Source: JAKIYB01 sp964590255 (GTDB lineage Bacteria > Armatimonadota > Hebobacteria > CAIYQO01). Taken from it: a DNA stretch of 64,000 bases. Made by a program: the position numbers and the translations under genes. Shown in pieces: positions 24,966 through 34,383 of this stretch. Position 1 is the stretch's first letter. Each line of letters opens with the position of its first letter. The DNA lies in assembly GCA_964590255.1 (NCBI GenBank), contig CAZPYA010000004.1:1-64000 (forward strand). Reading direction: 5' to 3'. Under the pieces are notes generated by a model that saw only the letters and a program-made list of their open reading frames with translations, had not been told where the DNA came from and searched no databases.

Positions 24966-26196
24966 TTATAGTTCCCGCAGCGCCTCTTCGCAGGCAACGA
25001 TGGCGGTCACTGTTGGTGGTTGCAAGCGCTGGGCGGCTGCCTGCACGTCGGCGATGGTGACGCCTTCGATGCGCTGTAGCAGGCGTGCGGTGAAGTCAGG
25101 GCCCAGCCCGTTGATGTGATTGATGGCGATGTCCTGGCAATACTGGGCGGTGGTCTCGTGCGAGAGGACGAAACTGCCGCGCAGGCGTCCTTTGGCGTGG
25201 ACGAGTTCGTCGGCGGTGATAAGCTCGTCCTGCATCAGCGCCACCTGCTCGGCAAAGCCGGTGCGGGCGCGGAGGATATTCTCCGGCGAGGTGCCGATCG
25301 ACGCGATGAACTCGCCGGCGTCGCGCAACGGGACATACTGGCTGGACACGGAATACGCCAATCCTTGCCTGTCGCGCAAGTGCTGAAAGAGTCGGTTACT
25401 AAGCCCCCCGCCGCCAAGGATAGTATTCATCACCACCATTGCCGGCTGCGCCTTGGAGCCCAGCGCCGGCGCGTACCACGCCTGATACACCTGCGCTTGC
25501 TGGGCGTCAGGCCGGGCAGCGCTGACGCAACGGTCTTCCGTCAGCGCCGCCGGCGGTGCCACGGAGGGCGGGGCCGCGCCGTCGGGAATACCGCCAAAAG
25601 TCTCTGCCAGCCGCGCGCGCATTTCGTCGGGTTGGAAATCGCCCACGGCAGTGACATTCATGCGGCGGGCGGTGAAGCCGCGGATATACCAGTCGCGCAC
25701 CAGATTTTCATCCAACTCGCCCATCTGCTGCAGGAAGCGCAGGCCGGTGTTGCCGTAGGGATGGTGCTCGAACAGCGTACTGATCAGCAGGCTGTTGGCA
25801 AGCGACGCGGGCATGTCCTGCGAGGCGCGCACCTCCCCTTCCAGTTTCACCAGTTCCTTCTGGAAATCGGCAAAGGTGGAATGCTGCAGCAGATCGGCCA
25901 TGATGTCCAGCACCGCCGGCAACTCGCTGTTGAGGAAGATGGCCACCAGCAGCGTGCAGTCGGCGCGGCTGATCTCATGCAGATCGATGGCGCGCTCGTC
26001 CAGCTCGCGGGCGATGTCCTCCNNNNNNNNNNGTGCCTTTCAACAGCAACCGGCTGGCGAGCTTATCTACGCCGGCCACCGGCTCCTCGCGCACGCCGCC
26101 GTCGATAGTCACCGCCAGCGCCATGCGTGGCGTTTCCGGCATGGGCGCCAGCAGCAGCGGTAGACTGTTATCGAGATTGGTGATCTGGATATCCAT
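24966..26196 (-). CDS. M16 peptidase-like subunit without zinc motif, gap inside
   Basis: About 409 residues. The start MDIQITNLDNSLPLLLAP leads to VDKLASRLLLKG, where an active M16 would have HxxEH, so this is the inactive partner type. After the 10-N gap the protein resumes with EDIARELDERAIDLHEISR and continues through the M16_C domain (PYGNTGLRFLQQMG; GGGGLSNRLFQHLRD). The N count puts the two halves out of frame by one base, but both halves are clean, so gap length is arbitrary. It pairs with the active subunit gene just upstream (26249). Confidence 0.85.
26023..26032. other. 10-N assembly gap inside an M16 gene
   Basis: Ten N within the minus-strand M16 gene. The missing bases must number a multiple of three to keep the frame, so ten is a placeholder. 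The protein on either side (LLLKGT | EDIAREL) suggests that only a few codons are missing. Confidence 0.98.
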
Positions 26197-26248
26197 TTGA
26201 GTTCCCTTTGACTACACAGCCCCTCGCTCCTCGAGGGAGGGGGGTGTC

Positions 26249-27595
26249 TTATTTTTCGGGGCCAAGGAGGACGGCGCAGACGCGGTTGGATGCCAGGTAG
26301 ACGCCGGCCAGGTGCTGCAGTTCGTCGATGGTGAGGCTGCGAAGGATGGGCAGATATTCGGTGTAGACGGCGGGCGACTGCACGCTGGCGAAGGAGTCGG
26401 CGACGGCGAACGTGAGGCCGGCGGCGGTTTCCGCCTTCGCGGCGAAGTGCGCCTCCAGGCAAGTGACGGCCTTCCACAGTTCCGCCGGGCTGGGCGGCTC
26501 CTGTTGCAGGCGTTCGATCTCGGTCAGCAGCAGATCGTGGGCCTGCGGCAGCGCGTCCGGGCGCACGATGCCGTAGGCCAGCAACGTGCTGCTGTCACGG
26601 TGCGTCCAGTGGGTGCTGCCGGCATCGAAGAACGGCGTATTCGGCAATTGCTCCATCAGGCGCTGGTGCATGCGGCTGCTCATGCCTTCACCGAGCACCA
26701 GACTTACTACATCGAGGGCAATCGTTTCGCGCAAATCGGCGGCGGCGGGGCCGAGGAAACCGAGCGCGACGTAGCCGACGTTCAGCGGCATGGTCAACCG
26801 GGTAGTGCGCGGCGCTTCCGGCGCGGCCTCGCGCAGGAAGAGCGGGTGCACTGGCTCGGTGCCTTGTTCAAAAGCGAAAGCGCGGGCAATGTCACGCACC
26901 GTCTCCTCGGGCGGCAAGTCACCGGTGGCGATTGTTACCATGTTCTCCGGCCGGTACCAGTAGCGATAGTAGTCGCGTATCGTCTCCGCGGGCACGGAAG
27001 CGATCACCTCGGCGGTGCCAATCACCTCGCGGCGGTACGGATGGGTGGGATAGAGCAATTCGCTGATGGTCGACACCACCTGCCGCCAGGGATTGTCCTT
27101 GCCCATTTTGATTTCTTCGATGACCACCGCGCGCTCGCGCTTCTCCGGCGGCGTCTCGGAATGCACATCAAAAGGCGGGCCAATCTCCTCTTCGGGCAGC
27201 AGTGCGTGCATCAGCATATCGGCGTGCAAATCCAGCGCCAGCCGGTAATATTCGCCATCAACGCCCTTTGGCAGGGTGATGTAATACTGTGTGGTATCCT
27301 TGGCGGTACCAGCATTGATGCGCCCACCGATGCCTTCCAACAGGCGATCGAAGACTCCGGCGGGGAAGCGCTCGGTGCCTTTGAACATGAGATGCTCGAG
27401 GAAGTGGGAAATACCGGTATTCGCCTCCGTCTCTTCCACCGAGCCGACATAGACCACTGTGTGCAGGTGTATCACCTCGCCGGGTTTGGGAATCACCAGA
27501 ATCTGGTGGCCATTGGCCAGCGTTGCCCAGGTGACGGGGCGCTGCAGGTACGGCAACAAAACCTGATGAGTGCTGACAATCTCCACGCGTGCCAT
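26249..27595 (-). CDS. M16 family zinc peptidase, active subunit
   Basis: 448 residues. The inverted zinc motif HFLEH is in TGISHFLEHLMFKGTERFP, with the distal glutamate in the AVVIEEIKMGKDNPW region. Two M16 halves are recognisable, the second ending in SLVLGEGMSSRMHQRLM. Such pairs (active plus inactive subunit genes) form heterodimeric processing or oligopeptide-degrading peptidases like those of bacterial PqqL/pitrilysin relatives. 52 bases before the inactive subunit, so one operon. Confidence 0.9.
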   Translation of the reverse strand: MARVEIVSTHQVLLPYLQRPVTWATLANGHQILVIPKPGEVIHLHTVVYVGSVEETEANTGISHFLEHLMFKGTERFPAGVFDRLLEGIGGRINAGTAKDTTQYYITLPKGVDGEYYRLALDLHADMLMHALLPEEEIGPPFDVHSETPPEKRERAVVIEEIKMGKDNPWRQVVSTISELLYPTHPYRREVIGTAEVIASVPAETIRDYYRYWYRPENMVTIATGDLPPEETVRDIARAFAFEQGTEPVHPLFLREAAPEAPRTTRLTMPLNVGYVALGFLGPAAADLRETIALDVVSLVLGEGMSSRMHQRLMEQLPNTPFFDAGSTHWTHRDSSTLLAYGIVRPDALPQAHDLLLTEIERLQQEPPSPAELWKAVTCLEAHFAAKAETAAGLTFAVADSFASVQSPAVYTEYLPILRSLTIDELQHLAGVYLASNRVCAVLLGPEK

Positions 27596-27670
27596 CCTTC
27601 TCCGCGAACATGCTCGGAATGCTTCATTCCACGCCTATGACATCGAACCTTTCGCTCGTTCGGCAGGACA

Positions 27671-28036
27671 TCACAATGCCTCGGGTTTCTCGTCCAGGCC
27701 GGTCAACTCGTTGATAGCCTGCACCATCTGCGAGATATACGTCATGGCAGTGCCGCCACCCAGGCCGGCCGCCACCATCCCCATCTCGATCATCTCCGCT
27801 TTCGTGATGCCCATGGCCAGCGCGCGCTACACATGATAGGGAATGCAGTATGGGCACTTGGAAAAAACCGATACCGCCAGCGCCGCCAGTTCTTTCGTGC
27901 GGGCATCCACATGGCCGGCGGCCAACGCCTGCTCGTGAAAGCGCACGTAGGCTTCGAAGGCCTGGGGCGCGGCGTCGCGGATCTCCGGGTTCGTCTTGCG
28001 CAACCGCTGAATGAATTCTCGTGGATCAAATCCCAT
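27671..28036 (-). pseudogene. AhpD-like carboxymuconolactone decarboxylase, in-frame amber
   Basis: The frame from 28036 (MGFDPREFIQRLRKTNPEI) to TGA at 27671 covers 121 codons, but codon 70 is TAG (27827-27829). Both sides match the family: KCPYCIPYHV before the stop holds the CxxC of AhpD-like proteins, and RALAMGITKAEMIEMGMVAAGLGGG after it is the usual next helix. So this is one gene broken by a single amber codon. Point mutation, sequencing error or stop-codon use are all possible. The family handles peroxide or small acids through the CxxC pair. Confidence 0.8.
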
Positions 28037-28330
28037 GTTCGTCCTCCCCGGTGGTCTGCCTGTAGTCTACAGGGAGCCGGGACGGTTCGCGTCGGGATTC
28101 CGCTGACCTGGAAGGCTGATTGTCGGAGAAATGGCGCAATTGCCGGATGATTGTCAGAAAGCGCTTTCCATAAGATTATCCACACCCGGCATAATGGTGA
28201 GCGAAGGGATTTGCACAGGAAGGCGAATACCCTTCCCGCGATCCAAATCTTCGACAGGATGTTGAGGCGAGGGACTTGGTGCAGGTTTTCAGGATGAAGA
28301 CACCGCGCACAGGAGGGGAGAGTCCCTCAC
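28037..28330. other. Non-coding stretch between AhpD-like gene and glyA
   Basis: About 294 bp with no gene I can support. It contains one perfect DnaA-box sequence TTATCCACA (28176-28184) and AT-richer patches. The promoter of the AhpD-like gene must be in its left part. I see no repeat arrays or tRNA. Confidence 0.5.
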
Positions 28331-28366
28331 CACACAGCGCCCGGAAGGATATCCGGGCGCTGTGTG
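28331..28366 (-). terminator. Strong hairpin after glyA
   Basis: CACACAGCGCCCGGA (28331-28345) pairs perfectly over 15 bp with TCCGGGCGCTGTGTG (28352-28366), loop AGGATA. It starts 18 bases past the glyA stop. No T-run on the minus strand, so termination may rely on stem strength or the hairpin may protect the mRNA end. Confidence 0.65.
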
Positions 28367-28384
28367 TTTGGTGGGGTGCTTGCG

Positions 28385-29650
28385 TTAGATGTATTCGCCT
28401 TCGCGGGTCATGTAGGCGTAGATTGGGAAGCGGTCACAGAGGGCGATCACTTCATCCTTAATGCGCGCGCGGAGGGCGGCATCCTCGGGGGTTTCGAGGA
28501 TGTCGGCCATCCAATTGGCCACCTGCGCCATTTCCGCTTCCCCCATGCCGCGAGACGTGAGTGACGGGGAGCCCGGGCGAATGCCGGAGCCTTGCGTCGG
28601 CGGCTGGGTGTCATACGGGATGGTATTGAAGTTCGTGACGATGTTCGCCTCGCGCAGAATGTCGGCGGCAAGCTTGCCGGTAAGGCCACGTTTGGCGACG
28701 TCGACGAGCATCAGGTGGGTGTCCGTGCCGCCGGATACCAGGCGGAAGCCGCGCTTGATGAAGGTCTGCGCCAGCGCCTGGGCGTTAACGATCACCTGCC
28801 GCTGGTATGTTTTAAACTCTGGCGCCATCGCTTCCTTGAACATCGCCGCCTTGGCGGCGATGACGTGCATTAGCGGGCCGGCTTGCACGCCGGGAAAGAC
28901 CGCTTTATCGATCTTTTTCGCCAGCGCGGCGCGGCAGAGGATGATGGCGCCGCGCGGGCCGCGCAGTGTCTTGTGCGTGGTGGAGGTGATGATGTCGGCA
29001 TATGGCGCCGGGCTGGGATGCTCGCCCGCGGCCACCAGGCCGGCGATGTGCGCGATGTCCGCCATCAGGTAGGCGCCCACGCTGTCGGCGATGGCGCGGA
29101 AGCGCGCGAAATCGAGGGTGCGCGGGTAGGCGCTGGCGCCCACCAGCAGGATTTTCGGCTTGAATTCCTGCGCCAGTTCGGCGAGGCGGTCGTAATCGAT
29201 CTGCTCGGTGCCGCAGTCGACGCCATACGGCACGAACTGATAGGTGCGGCCGGAGAAGTTCGCCCGGTTGCCGTGGGACAGGTGGCCGCCCTGGTCAAGC
29301 GCCATGGCAAGCACAGTGTCGCCGGGTTCGAGCAGGCCGTAGTAGACGGACATGTTCGCCTGGGTGCCGCTGACCGGCTGCACATTGGCATGGTCGACAC
29401 CGAAGAGCTGCTTCGCGCGCTCGATGGCGAGGTTCTCCACCTGGTCGACATATTCACAGCCATGATAATAGCGCGCGCCGGGATAGCCTTCAGCATACTT
29501 GTTCGTCATGATCGACCCGGTGGCCGCCATCACTGCGCGGCTGGCGTAATTCTCCGAGGGAATCATGATGAGCGTCTGCTGCTGGCGCACCAACTCACGG
29601 TCGAGAATGGCGGCAACTTCGGGATCAACCTGTCTGAGTAACTGTTCCAT
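28385..29650 (-). CDS. glyA: Serine hydroxymethyltransferase
   Basis: 421 residues, normal for SHMT, which interconverts serine and glycine with tetrahydrofolate. Features: IPSENYASRAVMAATGS near the N-terminus, the EGYPGARYYHGCEYVD substrate region, and the PLP lysine in the TSTTHKTLRGPRGA motif. AAAGGA precedes the ATG. It stands alone with its own promoter and terminal hairpin. Confidence 0.97.
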   Translation of the reverse strand: MEQLLRQVDPEVAAILDRELVRQQQTLIMIPSENYASRAVMAATGSIMTNKYAEGYPGARYYHGCEYVDQVENLAIERAKQLFGVDHANVQPVSGTQANMSVYYGLLEPGDTVLAMALDQGGHLSHGNRANFSGRTYQFVPYGVDCGTEQIDYDRLAELAQEFKPKILLVGASAYPRTLDFARFRAIADSVGAYLMADIAHIAGLVAAGEHPSPAPYADIITSTTHKTLRGPRGAIILCRAALAKKIDKAVFPGVQAGPLMHVIAAKAAMFKEAMAPEFKTYQRQVIVNAQALAQTFIKRGFRLVSGGTDTHLMLVDVAKRGLTGKLAADILREANIVTNFNTIPYDTQPPTQGSGIRPGSPSLTSRGMGEAEMAQVANWMADILETPEDAALRARIKDEVIALCDRFPIYAYMTREGEYI

Positions 29651-29674
29651 GCGGGGTTCCTTTCAAGCCGCGCT

Positions 29675-29703
29675 ATTGTACCACGTCACCCCAGAGCGGG
29701 CAA
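29675..29703 (-). promoter_or_regulatory. glyA promoter
   Basis: Minus strand: TTGCCC (29698-29703), 17-base spacer, TACAAT (29675-29680), then the glyA ATG about 25 bases downstream. Good sigma-70 form with a short leader. Confidence 0.75.
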
Positions 29704-29799
29704 TTCCTTCCCCGTCGGGGGACGGTTTTTCGCCGTGACACAAGGAACGCCCCTGGCGCGCACGGAATCAACGCGATATACCTTTAGCGGAGGCGATAT

Positions 29800-30429
29800 A
29801 TGACGCAGCGCAACCTGTTTGTCATCGGCGACAGCATCTCAATGCATTACGGTTCCCATCTGGCCGCAATGACTGCGCACCGGTATGCATACGAGCGCAA
29901 AACCGGCGAGGAAGCCTGGCTGCCGGAGGCGATCCGCGAGCAGGGGGGCAACGGCGGCGACTCGCGCGCGGTGCTCGCCTATCTGCAAGCGGCGCAGGCG
30001 ACCGGCGCGCTGCACGCAGACATACTGCTGCTCAACTGCGGCCTGCATGATATCCGCACCAATCCCGCCACCGGCGCCAAACAGGTGCCGATCGACGACT
30101 ACGCCGCCAACCTGGCGGCCATGCTGCCGCTGGCGCAGGCGATGCGTAGACGGCTCGTTTGGGTGCGCACCACGCCGGTGGTCGAGACGATGCACAACAC
30201 CGAGGGACGCGGCTTTTTCCGCTTCAACCGCGATATCGACGCCTATAACGCGGTTGCCGACAAACTGATGACGCGCGCCTGCGTGCTGATGGCGGATTTG
30301 CACGCCTTGACCGTCAGCCTGCCGGGTGACATTTCGGCGGATGGCGTGCATTTCACCGAGCCGGTTCGCATGCTCCAGGCGGCCTTTCTGGCTGGATATC
30401 TGGCCGGCGCCCTCCCTGGCGAATCGTGA
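29800..30429 (+). CDS. SGNH/GDSL hydrolase
   Basis: 209 residues. Block I GDSIS holds the nucleophile Ser12. NCGLHDI near 79-85 replaces the usual GxND of block III. Block V DGVHF gives Asp181 and His184. An esterase or lipase-like acyl hydrolase on a sugar or lipid is expected, without a signal peptide. GGAGG is well placed before the ATG. Divergent from glyA. Confidence 0.88.
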   Translation: MTQRNLFVIGDSISMHYGSHLAAMTAHRYAYERKTGEEAWLPEAIREQGGNGGDSRAVLAYLQAAQATGALHADILLLNCGLHDIRTNPATGAKQVPIDDYAANLAAMLPLAQAMRRRLVWVRTTPVVETMHNTEGRGFFRFNRDIDAYNAVADKLMTRACVLMADLHALTVSLPGDISADGVHFTEPVRMLQAAFLAGYLAGALPGES

Positions 30430-30435
30430 TATAAT
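30427..30435 (+). promoter_or_regulatory. Extended -10 promoter of the WG-repeat gene
   Basis: TGATATAAT (30427-30435) is a consensus extended -10; no -35 is evident. It overlaps the stop of the upstream hydrolase gene and lies about 30 bases before the WG gene ATG. Confidence 0.6.
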
Positions 30436-30467
30436 AAATAACATCACCATAGAGGGGACCCAACATC

Positions 30468-31580
30468 ATGCCCGTATGCCTACGCTGCCTCTTACTCCTT
30501 GCCATCGTGTTAATATCGTTGACTGTTTACGCCCAGACCGGCGCCGTGCGCGTGCCACTTCTCTACGACAACGTCGAGAGTTTTCAGGATGGCCTGGCGC
30601 TGGTGAAACGCGGTGGCCTGTGGGGATACGTCGACGGCGCCGGTCGCGAAGTCATCCCCTGCAAGTACCACTCGTATTTTCCTACTTTCGGCATGACGGA
30701 GGGGTTGGCTTGCGTGGCGGATGCTGATGACTGGTTCGGTTTTCTCGATAAGACCGGGAAGGTCGTCATCGCCTTCGATTATGACGAAGCCTGGCCTTTC
30801 GCCGAGGGATTGGCGATGGTGAAACGCGACGAGAAATGTGGTTTCATCAATGCACAGGGACGGCTGGTTATTCCCATGCGCTACGACTTTGCCCACTCCT
30901 TTGCCAACGGCCTGGCGGCGGTGATGCGCGACAAAAAGTGGGGATTTGTGAATGCCCAGGGGCGCGAGGTGATCCCGCTGAAATACGAGGAACTCGACTC
31001 GTTCAGCGAAGGTCTGGCGGCGGTATGCCTCAACGACCGCTGGGGCTACATCGACGCGACGGGGCGCGAAGTCGTCCTCTGCAAATATGAGTTGGTCGAG
31101 AAATTTTCCGAGGGGTATGCCGGCGTCACCCGCGACAAGCTGCTGACCTTCATCGATAAAACCGGGCGCGAAATCATGCCGCCTCGCTACAAACTCACCT
31201 GGCCCGGCGGCGATTTCGTGGATGGACTGGCCGTGGTAAGCTTGAACGGCAAGTGGGGCTTCATCGACACGACAGGTAAAGAAGTGATCCCCCTCAACTA
31301 CACTGGCGGCGACGACTTCCACGAAGGCCTGGCCCGCATACAGCAAAATGGCTTGTGGGGCTATATCGACAAGGCCGGACGGACGGTGATACCCTTCCGC
31401 TACACAAAATCCGCCTCCTTCAGCGACGGCCTGGCCGGTGTGCAGCGCGATGGCAAATGGGGGTTCATCGACGACGCCGGACGCGACGTGATCGCCCCGA
31501 CCTATGACGAGATTTTAAGCTTCCGCGGCGGCCTCGCGGGGGTGAAGCGCAACGGGAAGTGGGGATTTATCGGCAAATAA
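30468..31580 (+). CDS. Exported WG-repeat protein
   Basis: 370 residues. An N-terminal hydrophobic signal (LLLLAIVLISLTVYAQ) suggests export. The rest is about ten 36-residue WG repeats of the form GKWGFIDxxGKEVIPxxY...FSEGLA, for example GLWGYVDGAGREVIP and KKWGFVNAQGREVIP. WG repeats form beta-rich, possibly propeller-like surfaces used for binding; no enzymatic motif. Its stop is 4 bases from the stop of the convergent small membrane protein gene. Confidence 0.92.
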   Translation: MPVCLRCLLLLAIVLISLTVYAQTGAVRVPLLYDNVESFQDGLALVKRGGLWGYVDGAGREVIPCKYHSYFPTFGMTEGLACVADADDWFGFLDKTGKVVIAFDYDEAWPFAEGLAMVKRDEKCGFINAQGRLVIPMRYDFAHSFANGLAAVMRDKKWGFVNAQGREVIPLKYEELDSFSEGLAAVCLNDRWGYIDATGREVVLCKYELVEKFSEGYAGVTRDKLLTFIDKTGREIMPPRYKLTWPGGDFVDGLAVVSLNGKWGFIDTTGKEVIPLNYTGGDDFHEGLARIQQNGLWGYIDKAGRTVIPFRYTKSASFSDGLAGVQRDGKWGFIDDAGRDVIAPTYDEILSFRGGLAGVKRNGKWGFIGK

Positions 31581-31584
31581 TTCC

Positions 31585-31917
31585 TCATTGCGCCAGCAGA
31601 TGCCCGATGAGCGCGCCAATGCCGGCGAGCATGAGAGGCGCGATAAGGATGAACGGGCGGTATTTGCGCCAACCGTAGAGCGGGGCTTGCGTCCACAAAC
31701 CGAACGCAGCACCGATGACCGCGCCCCAGAAGAGCCAGGCGACCCACGGCGCGAAGGGCAGCAAGTTGGCGAGAAAGAAGTGGTCCAGCATGCCGTAGGT
31801 GAGCTGCGAGACGGTGGCACAGAGCCAGTAGAGGGCGGCCAGCACCAGGCGGTGCGTGAAGTAAAGTACCACGCACAGGGCGACGATCACCATCATCCAA
31901 CTGACGCCGGTATCCAT
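31585..31917 (-). CDS. Small membrane protein at the end of the signalling cassette
   Basis: 110 residues with three likely membrane helices (MMVIVALCVVLYF; FAPWVAWLFWGAVIGAAFG; FILIAPLMLAGIGALIGHLL). No family recognised. Its ATG overlaps the kinase stop as TGATG, so it is translationally coupled and probably works with the kinase, whose C-terminus is also in the membrane. Confidence 0.75.
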   Translation of the reverse strand: MDTGVSWMMVIVALCVVLYFTHRLVLAALYWLCATVSQLTYGMLDHFFLANLLPFAPWVAWLFWGAVIGAAFGLWTQAPLYGWRKYRPFILIAPLMLAGIGALIGHLLAQ

Positions 31918-34331
31918 CAGGCTTTACTCCGTCGCAGGGCGCGCGCCCAGATCCAGATGGCCGCGTAAACCGTCGCGGCCAGCAGCAGGAAGCCCACCAG
32001 CATGGGCCAGCGCGGCCAGGACCATGCCAGTATCTGCCCCCAGAGCATCGGATCAAAGGCTTCGCCGGGCTGAATGGGCTCCGGGTGCATGAGCGACAGG
32101 ATGAGCCGCGGCGCTGCCAGCAGGCCGGCGCCAATGCCCGCGCCGATAAGGCAACGGTTGACCGTTTCACTGGTGGGATAGTTCACCTCGTAGGTGAGCC
32201 CCACCGTATTCACCACGCGGGTGATGCCGCTGGTGAAGGTGAACTCAGCCTTGAAGCGGGTGAAGACGGGCACGTCGTGCGTGGAATCGACCAGGATCTC
32301 GATGGCGCCCTCGCGCTTGCGCACCAGGCCGTCCGTTACCGAGACGCCCGGCGCCCCGTTCGCCAGCGAGAAAGCGCCGAAAGGCACGCCCGGCCCGCGG
32401 GTGCGGTAATTGAGCTTCACGGCGCGCTTCTGCCCGTGGATGACGACGCAGCTCTGCGTGCTGGATGCCTCCATCTCAATCTGAATGGGCGGCAGCGACG
32501 GCTCCAGCAGGCGGAGGCTCGTCTCGCAGGCGGCGAAGGGATCGTCGGGCAGGCTCGCGCGGATGTCGTCAGCCTGCTTCGCCAGCTCCAACAGGCCGCG
32601 CTGGCGCATCCACGCGCACAAGCCACCCTCAAACCAGCGCAAGTAGGACGCCTCATAGCAGGCGGGCGCTTTGTGCTTCCACTCTTCCGGCTGTCCATAG
32701 GCGAAAGCGGCGATCTCATGTGGGCTGCGCAGCGCCACCCCACGCATCACGTAATACGGCCGCTCCGGCTGGATGAGGTAGGCCATCTCCTCCAGGCGTA
32801 CGCGCTGGGGCGAGTAGGTGATATCGAGCACCCCGTCGGCGAGTGCGACTTCGGGCTCGGTCTTCAGCCGCAGCCACTGCTCCAACTCGTGCATCAGCAA
32901 ATCGGTGGCGAAAGTCTCTACCAGCGCCGGTTGCTGGGTGACCAGGCGGATGGCCTGGCGCAGCCATTCCTCCCCGGTGTAGACTTCCGTGCCGTCGAAG
33001 AAGATGAATGGCCGGGTGGGATCACAGCGAGTGATGGCGCAGGTCCACGCGACCTCAGGGTGCTGGCGCCAGTATTCGCGATCACGGCGCACCAGCCGCG
33101 CCAGGTTCGGGTCCAATGTGCCGACCCAGTTGAGCAGCACTTCACCGCCCATCAAGTCTTCCATTGCCGTCTGCGGCTCGCGGAACATGGCGTCAGCCAG
33201 CGTGGGCAGGTCAACCGCCACCAGGTCACCCAGGCGGTACGGTCGCCCGGCGCGGGCCAGCTCATACAACTCGTCGTCGTGAATCTTCTGCAGGTCAGCG
33301 TCGCTGCTCTGCCCGACGATCCAGCGCAACGCCTCCTCGTATCCCCAGCGAGTGCGGCGGTTGCGAACGAGCAGGCCGCGCAGCAGCAGCGCCAACCGGC
33401 CGGGGACATTGCGCGGCACCTCCACCCGCCCACCCTGCAGGTAGAAGTCGAAGATGTCAGGCAGTTTGCACAGGTGCAGGCTGGTGGTGCCCATGAGCAA
33501 CTCGATGATGGTGATGCCCAGCGAATAGTAGTCGCAACTGCGGCTCACCCGTCCGCGGCGCGAGCTGGCATGGTCGTCCACGAAACGCGGGAAAGCCTCT
33601 GGCGCGGTATAAAGCCAGGTGCCGCCGGCGCGCTGGGTATCGCGCGAGGTGCGCGTCTGGTCGAGCACGGAGGAGATGTCGAAGTCGGCCAGCACCAGCG
33701 TCTCGCGACCGTCAACGGTTTTGACGTAGATGTTCGCCGGCTTGATGTCGCGATGGACAACACCCGCTTCGTGCAGGTAGCGCAGGCCGGCGTTGACTTG
33801 CGGGATCATGACTTGTGTGATCCACTCGGCGGTGATGGGCGGATGGTCGACGCCGACGCGCGGCAGGCGGTCGGCCAGCGATCCGCCGGCGCAATACTCC
33901 TGCACCTCGTAGAAGAAGCCGTCCTCTACCAGCGTGCGGTGAATGTTGATGACGTTCGGGTGGGCGAGTTTCGGCAGCAGCTCCCACAGCTCCGGCTTCG
34001 GGGGGAAGTTGGCGGCGTAGACCTTCACCACCACCTCGCCAGCCGGCGCAGCGCAGAGATAGAGCCCGGGTCGATCCGTCTCGTGCGGGTAGAGCGTATA
34101 CTTGACGGTGCAGTCGCCGCAAAGCACCGTGCCGGGCGCCAGCGCGCCCAGCGCCAACCGGCGGCCCCCCTCCTGCACCCATTCCACGCGCACGGTGCCG
34201 TCATCCCCCACCGTCATGCGGCGGGTCGCCACGGCGGTGTCGTCGGCGACGCGCTTTGTCGCGGGCGCGGCCGGGGCCGCGCCATCGTCATCGACTTCAG
34301 GGAATATGACTTTCAGGGTATCGTCTGTCAT
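31917..34331 (-). CDS. Membrane-anchored Ser/Thr protein kinase
   Basis: 804 residues. Kinase domain about 70-345: Lys103 in VVVKVYAA, catalytic HRDIKPAN (Asp195), metal-binding DFD at 216-218 in place of DFG, and APE at 243-245 with GGTWLY before it. The middle region (about 350-700) matches no family I recognise. Two hydrophobic segments near the C-terminus (LIGAGIGAGLLAAPRLIL; WPMLVGFLLLAATVYAAIWI) suggest an anchored protein with the kinase inside the cell. It lies after PP2C and FHA genes, so its likely partners are those proteins. Confidence 0.88.
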   Translation of the reverse strand: MTDDTLKVIFPEVDDDGAAPAAPATKRVADDTAVATRRMTVGDDGTVRVEWVQEGGRRLALGALAPGTVLCGDCTVKYTLYPHETDRPGLYLCAAPAGEVVVKVYAANFPPKPELWELLPKLAHPNVINIHRTLVEDGFFYEVQEYCAGGSLADRLPRVGVDHPPITAEWITQVMIPQVNAGLRYLHEAGVVHRDIKPANIYVKTVDGRETLVLADFDISSVLDQTRTSRDTQRAGGTWLYTAPEAFPRFVDDHASSRRGRVSRSCDYYSLGITIIELLMGTTSLHLCKLPDIFDFYLQGGRVEVPRNVPGRLALLLRGLLVRNRRTRWGYEEALRWIVGQSSDADLQKIHDDELYELARAGRPYRLGDLVAVDLPTLADAMFREPQTAMEDLMGGEVLLNWVGTLDPNLARLVRRDREYWRQHPEVAWTCAITRCDPTRPFIFFDGTEVYTGEEWLRQAIRLVTQQPALVETFATDLLMHELEQWLRLKTEPEVALADGVLDITYSPQRVRLEEMAYLIQPERPYYVMRGVALRSPHEIAAFAYGQPEEWKHKAPACYEASYLRWFEGGLCAWMRQRGLLELAKQADDIRASLPDDPFAACETSLRLLEPSLPPIQIEMEASSTQSCVVIHGQKRAVKLNYRTRGPGVPFGAFSLANGAPGVSVTDGLVRKREGAIEILVDSTHDVPVFTRFKAEFTFTSGITRVVNTVGLTYEVNYPTSETVNRCLIGAGIGAGLLAAPRLILSLMHPEPIQPGEAFDPMLWGQILAWSWPRWPMLVGFLLLAATVYAAIWIWARALRRSKA

Positions 34332-34383
34332 GGGATGTTGGATGTAATATTAGCGGAGATTGGGCGAGGCGGCAATATGGCTG

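Noticed and set aside
27827..27829. Amber codon read as pyrrolysine
   Set aside because: No Pyl genes or PYLIS-like structure visible, and the family does not use it; a mutation or error is simpler.
28176..28184. Perfect DnaA box TTATCCACA
   Set aside because: Only one copy, no dnaA/dnaN or AT-rich unwinding region nearby; not evidence of a replication origin.
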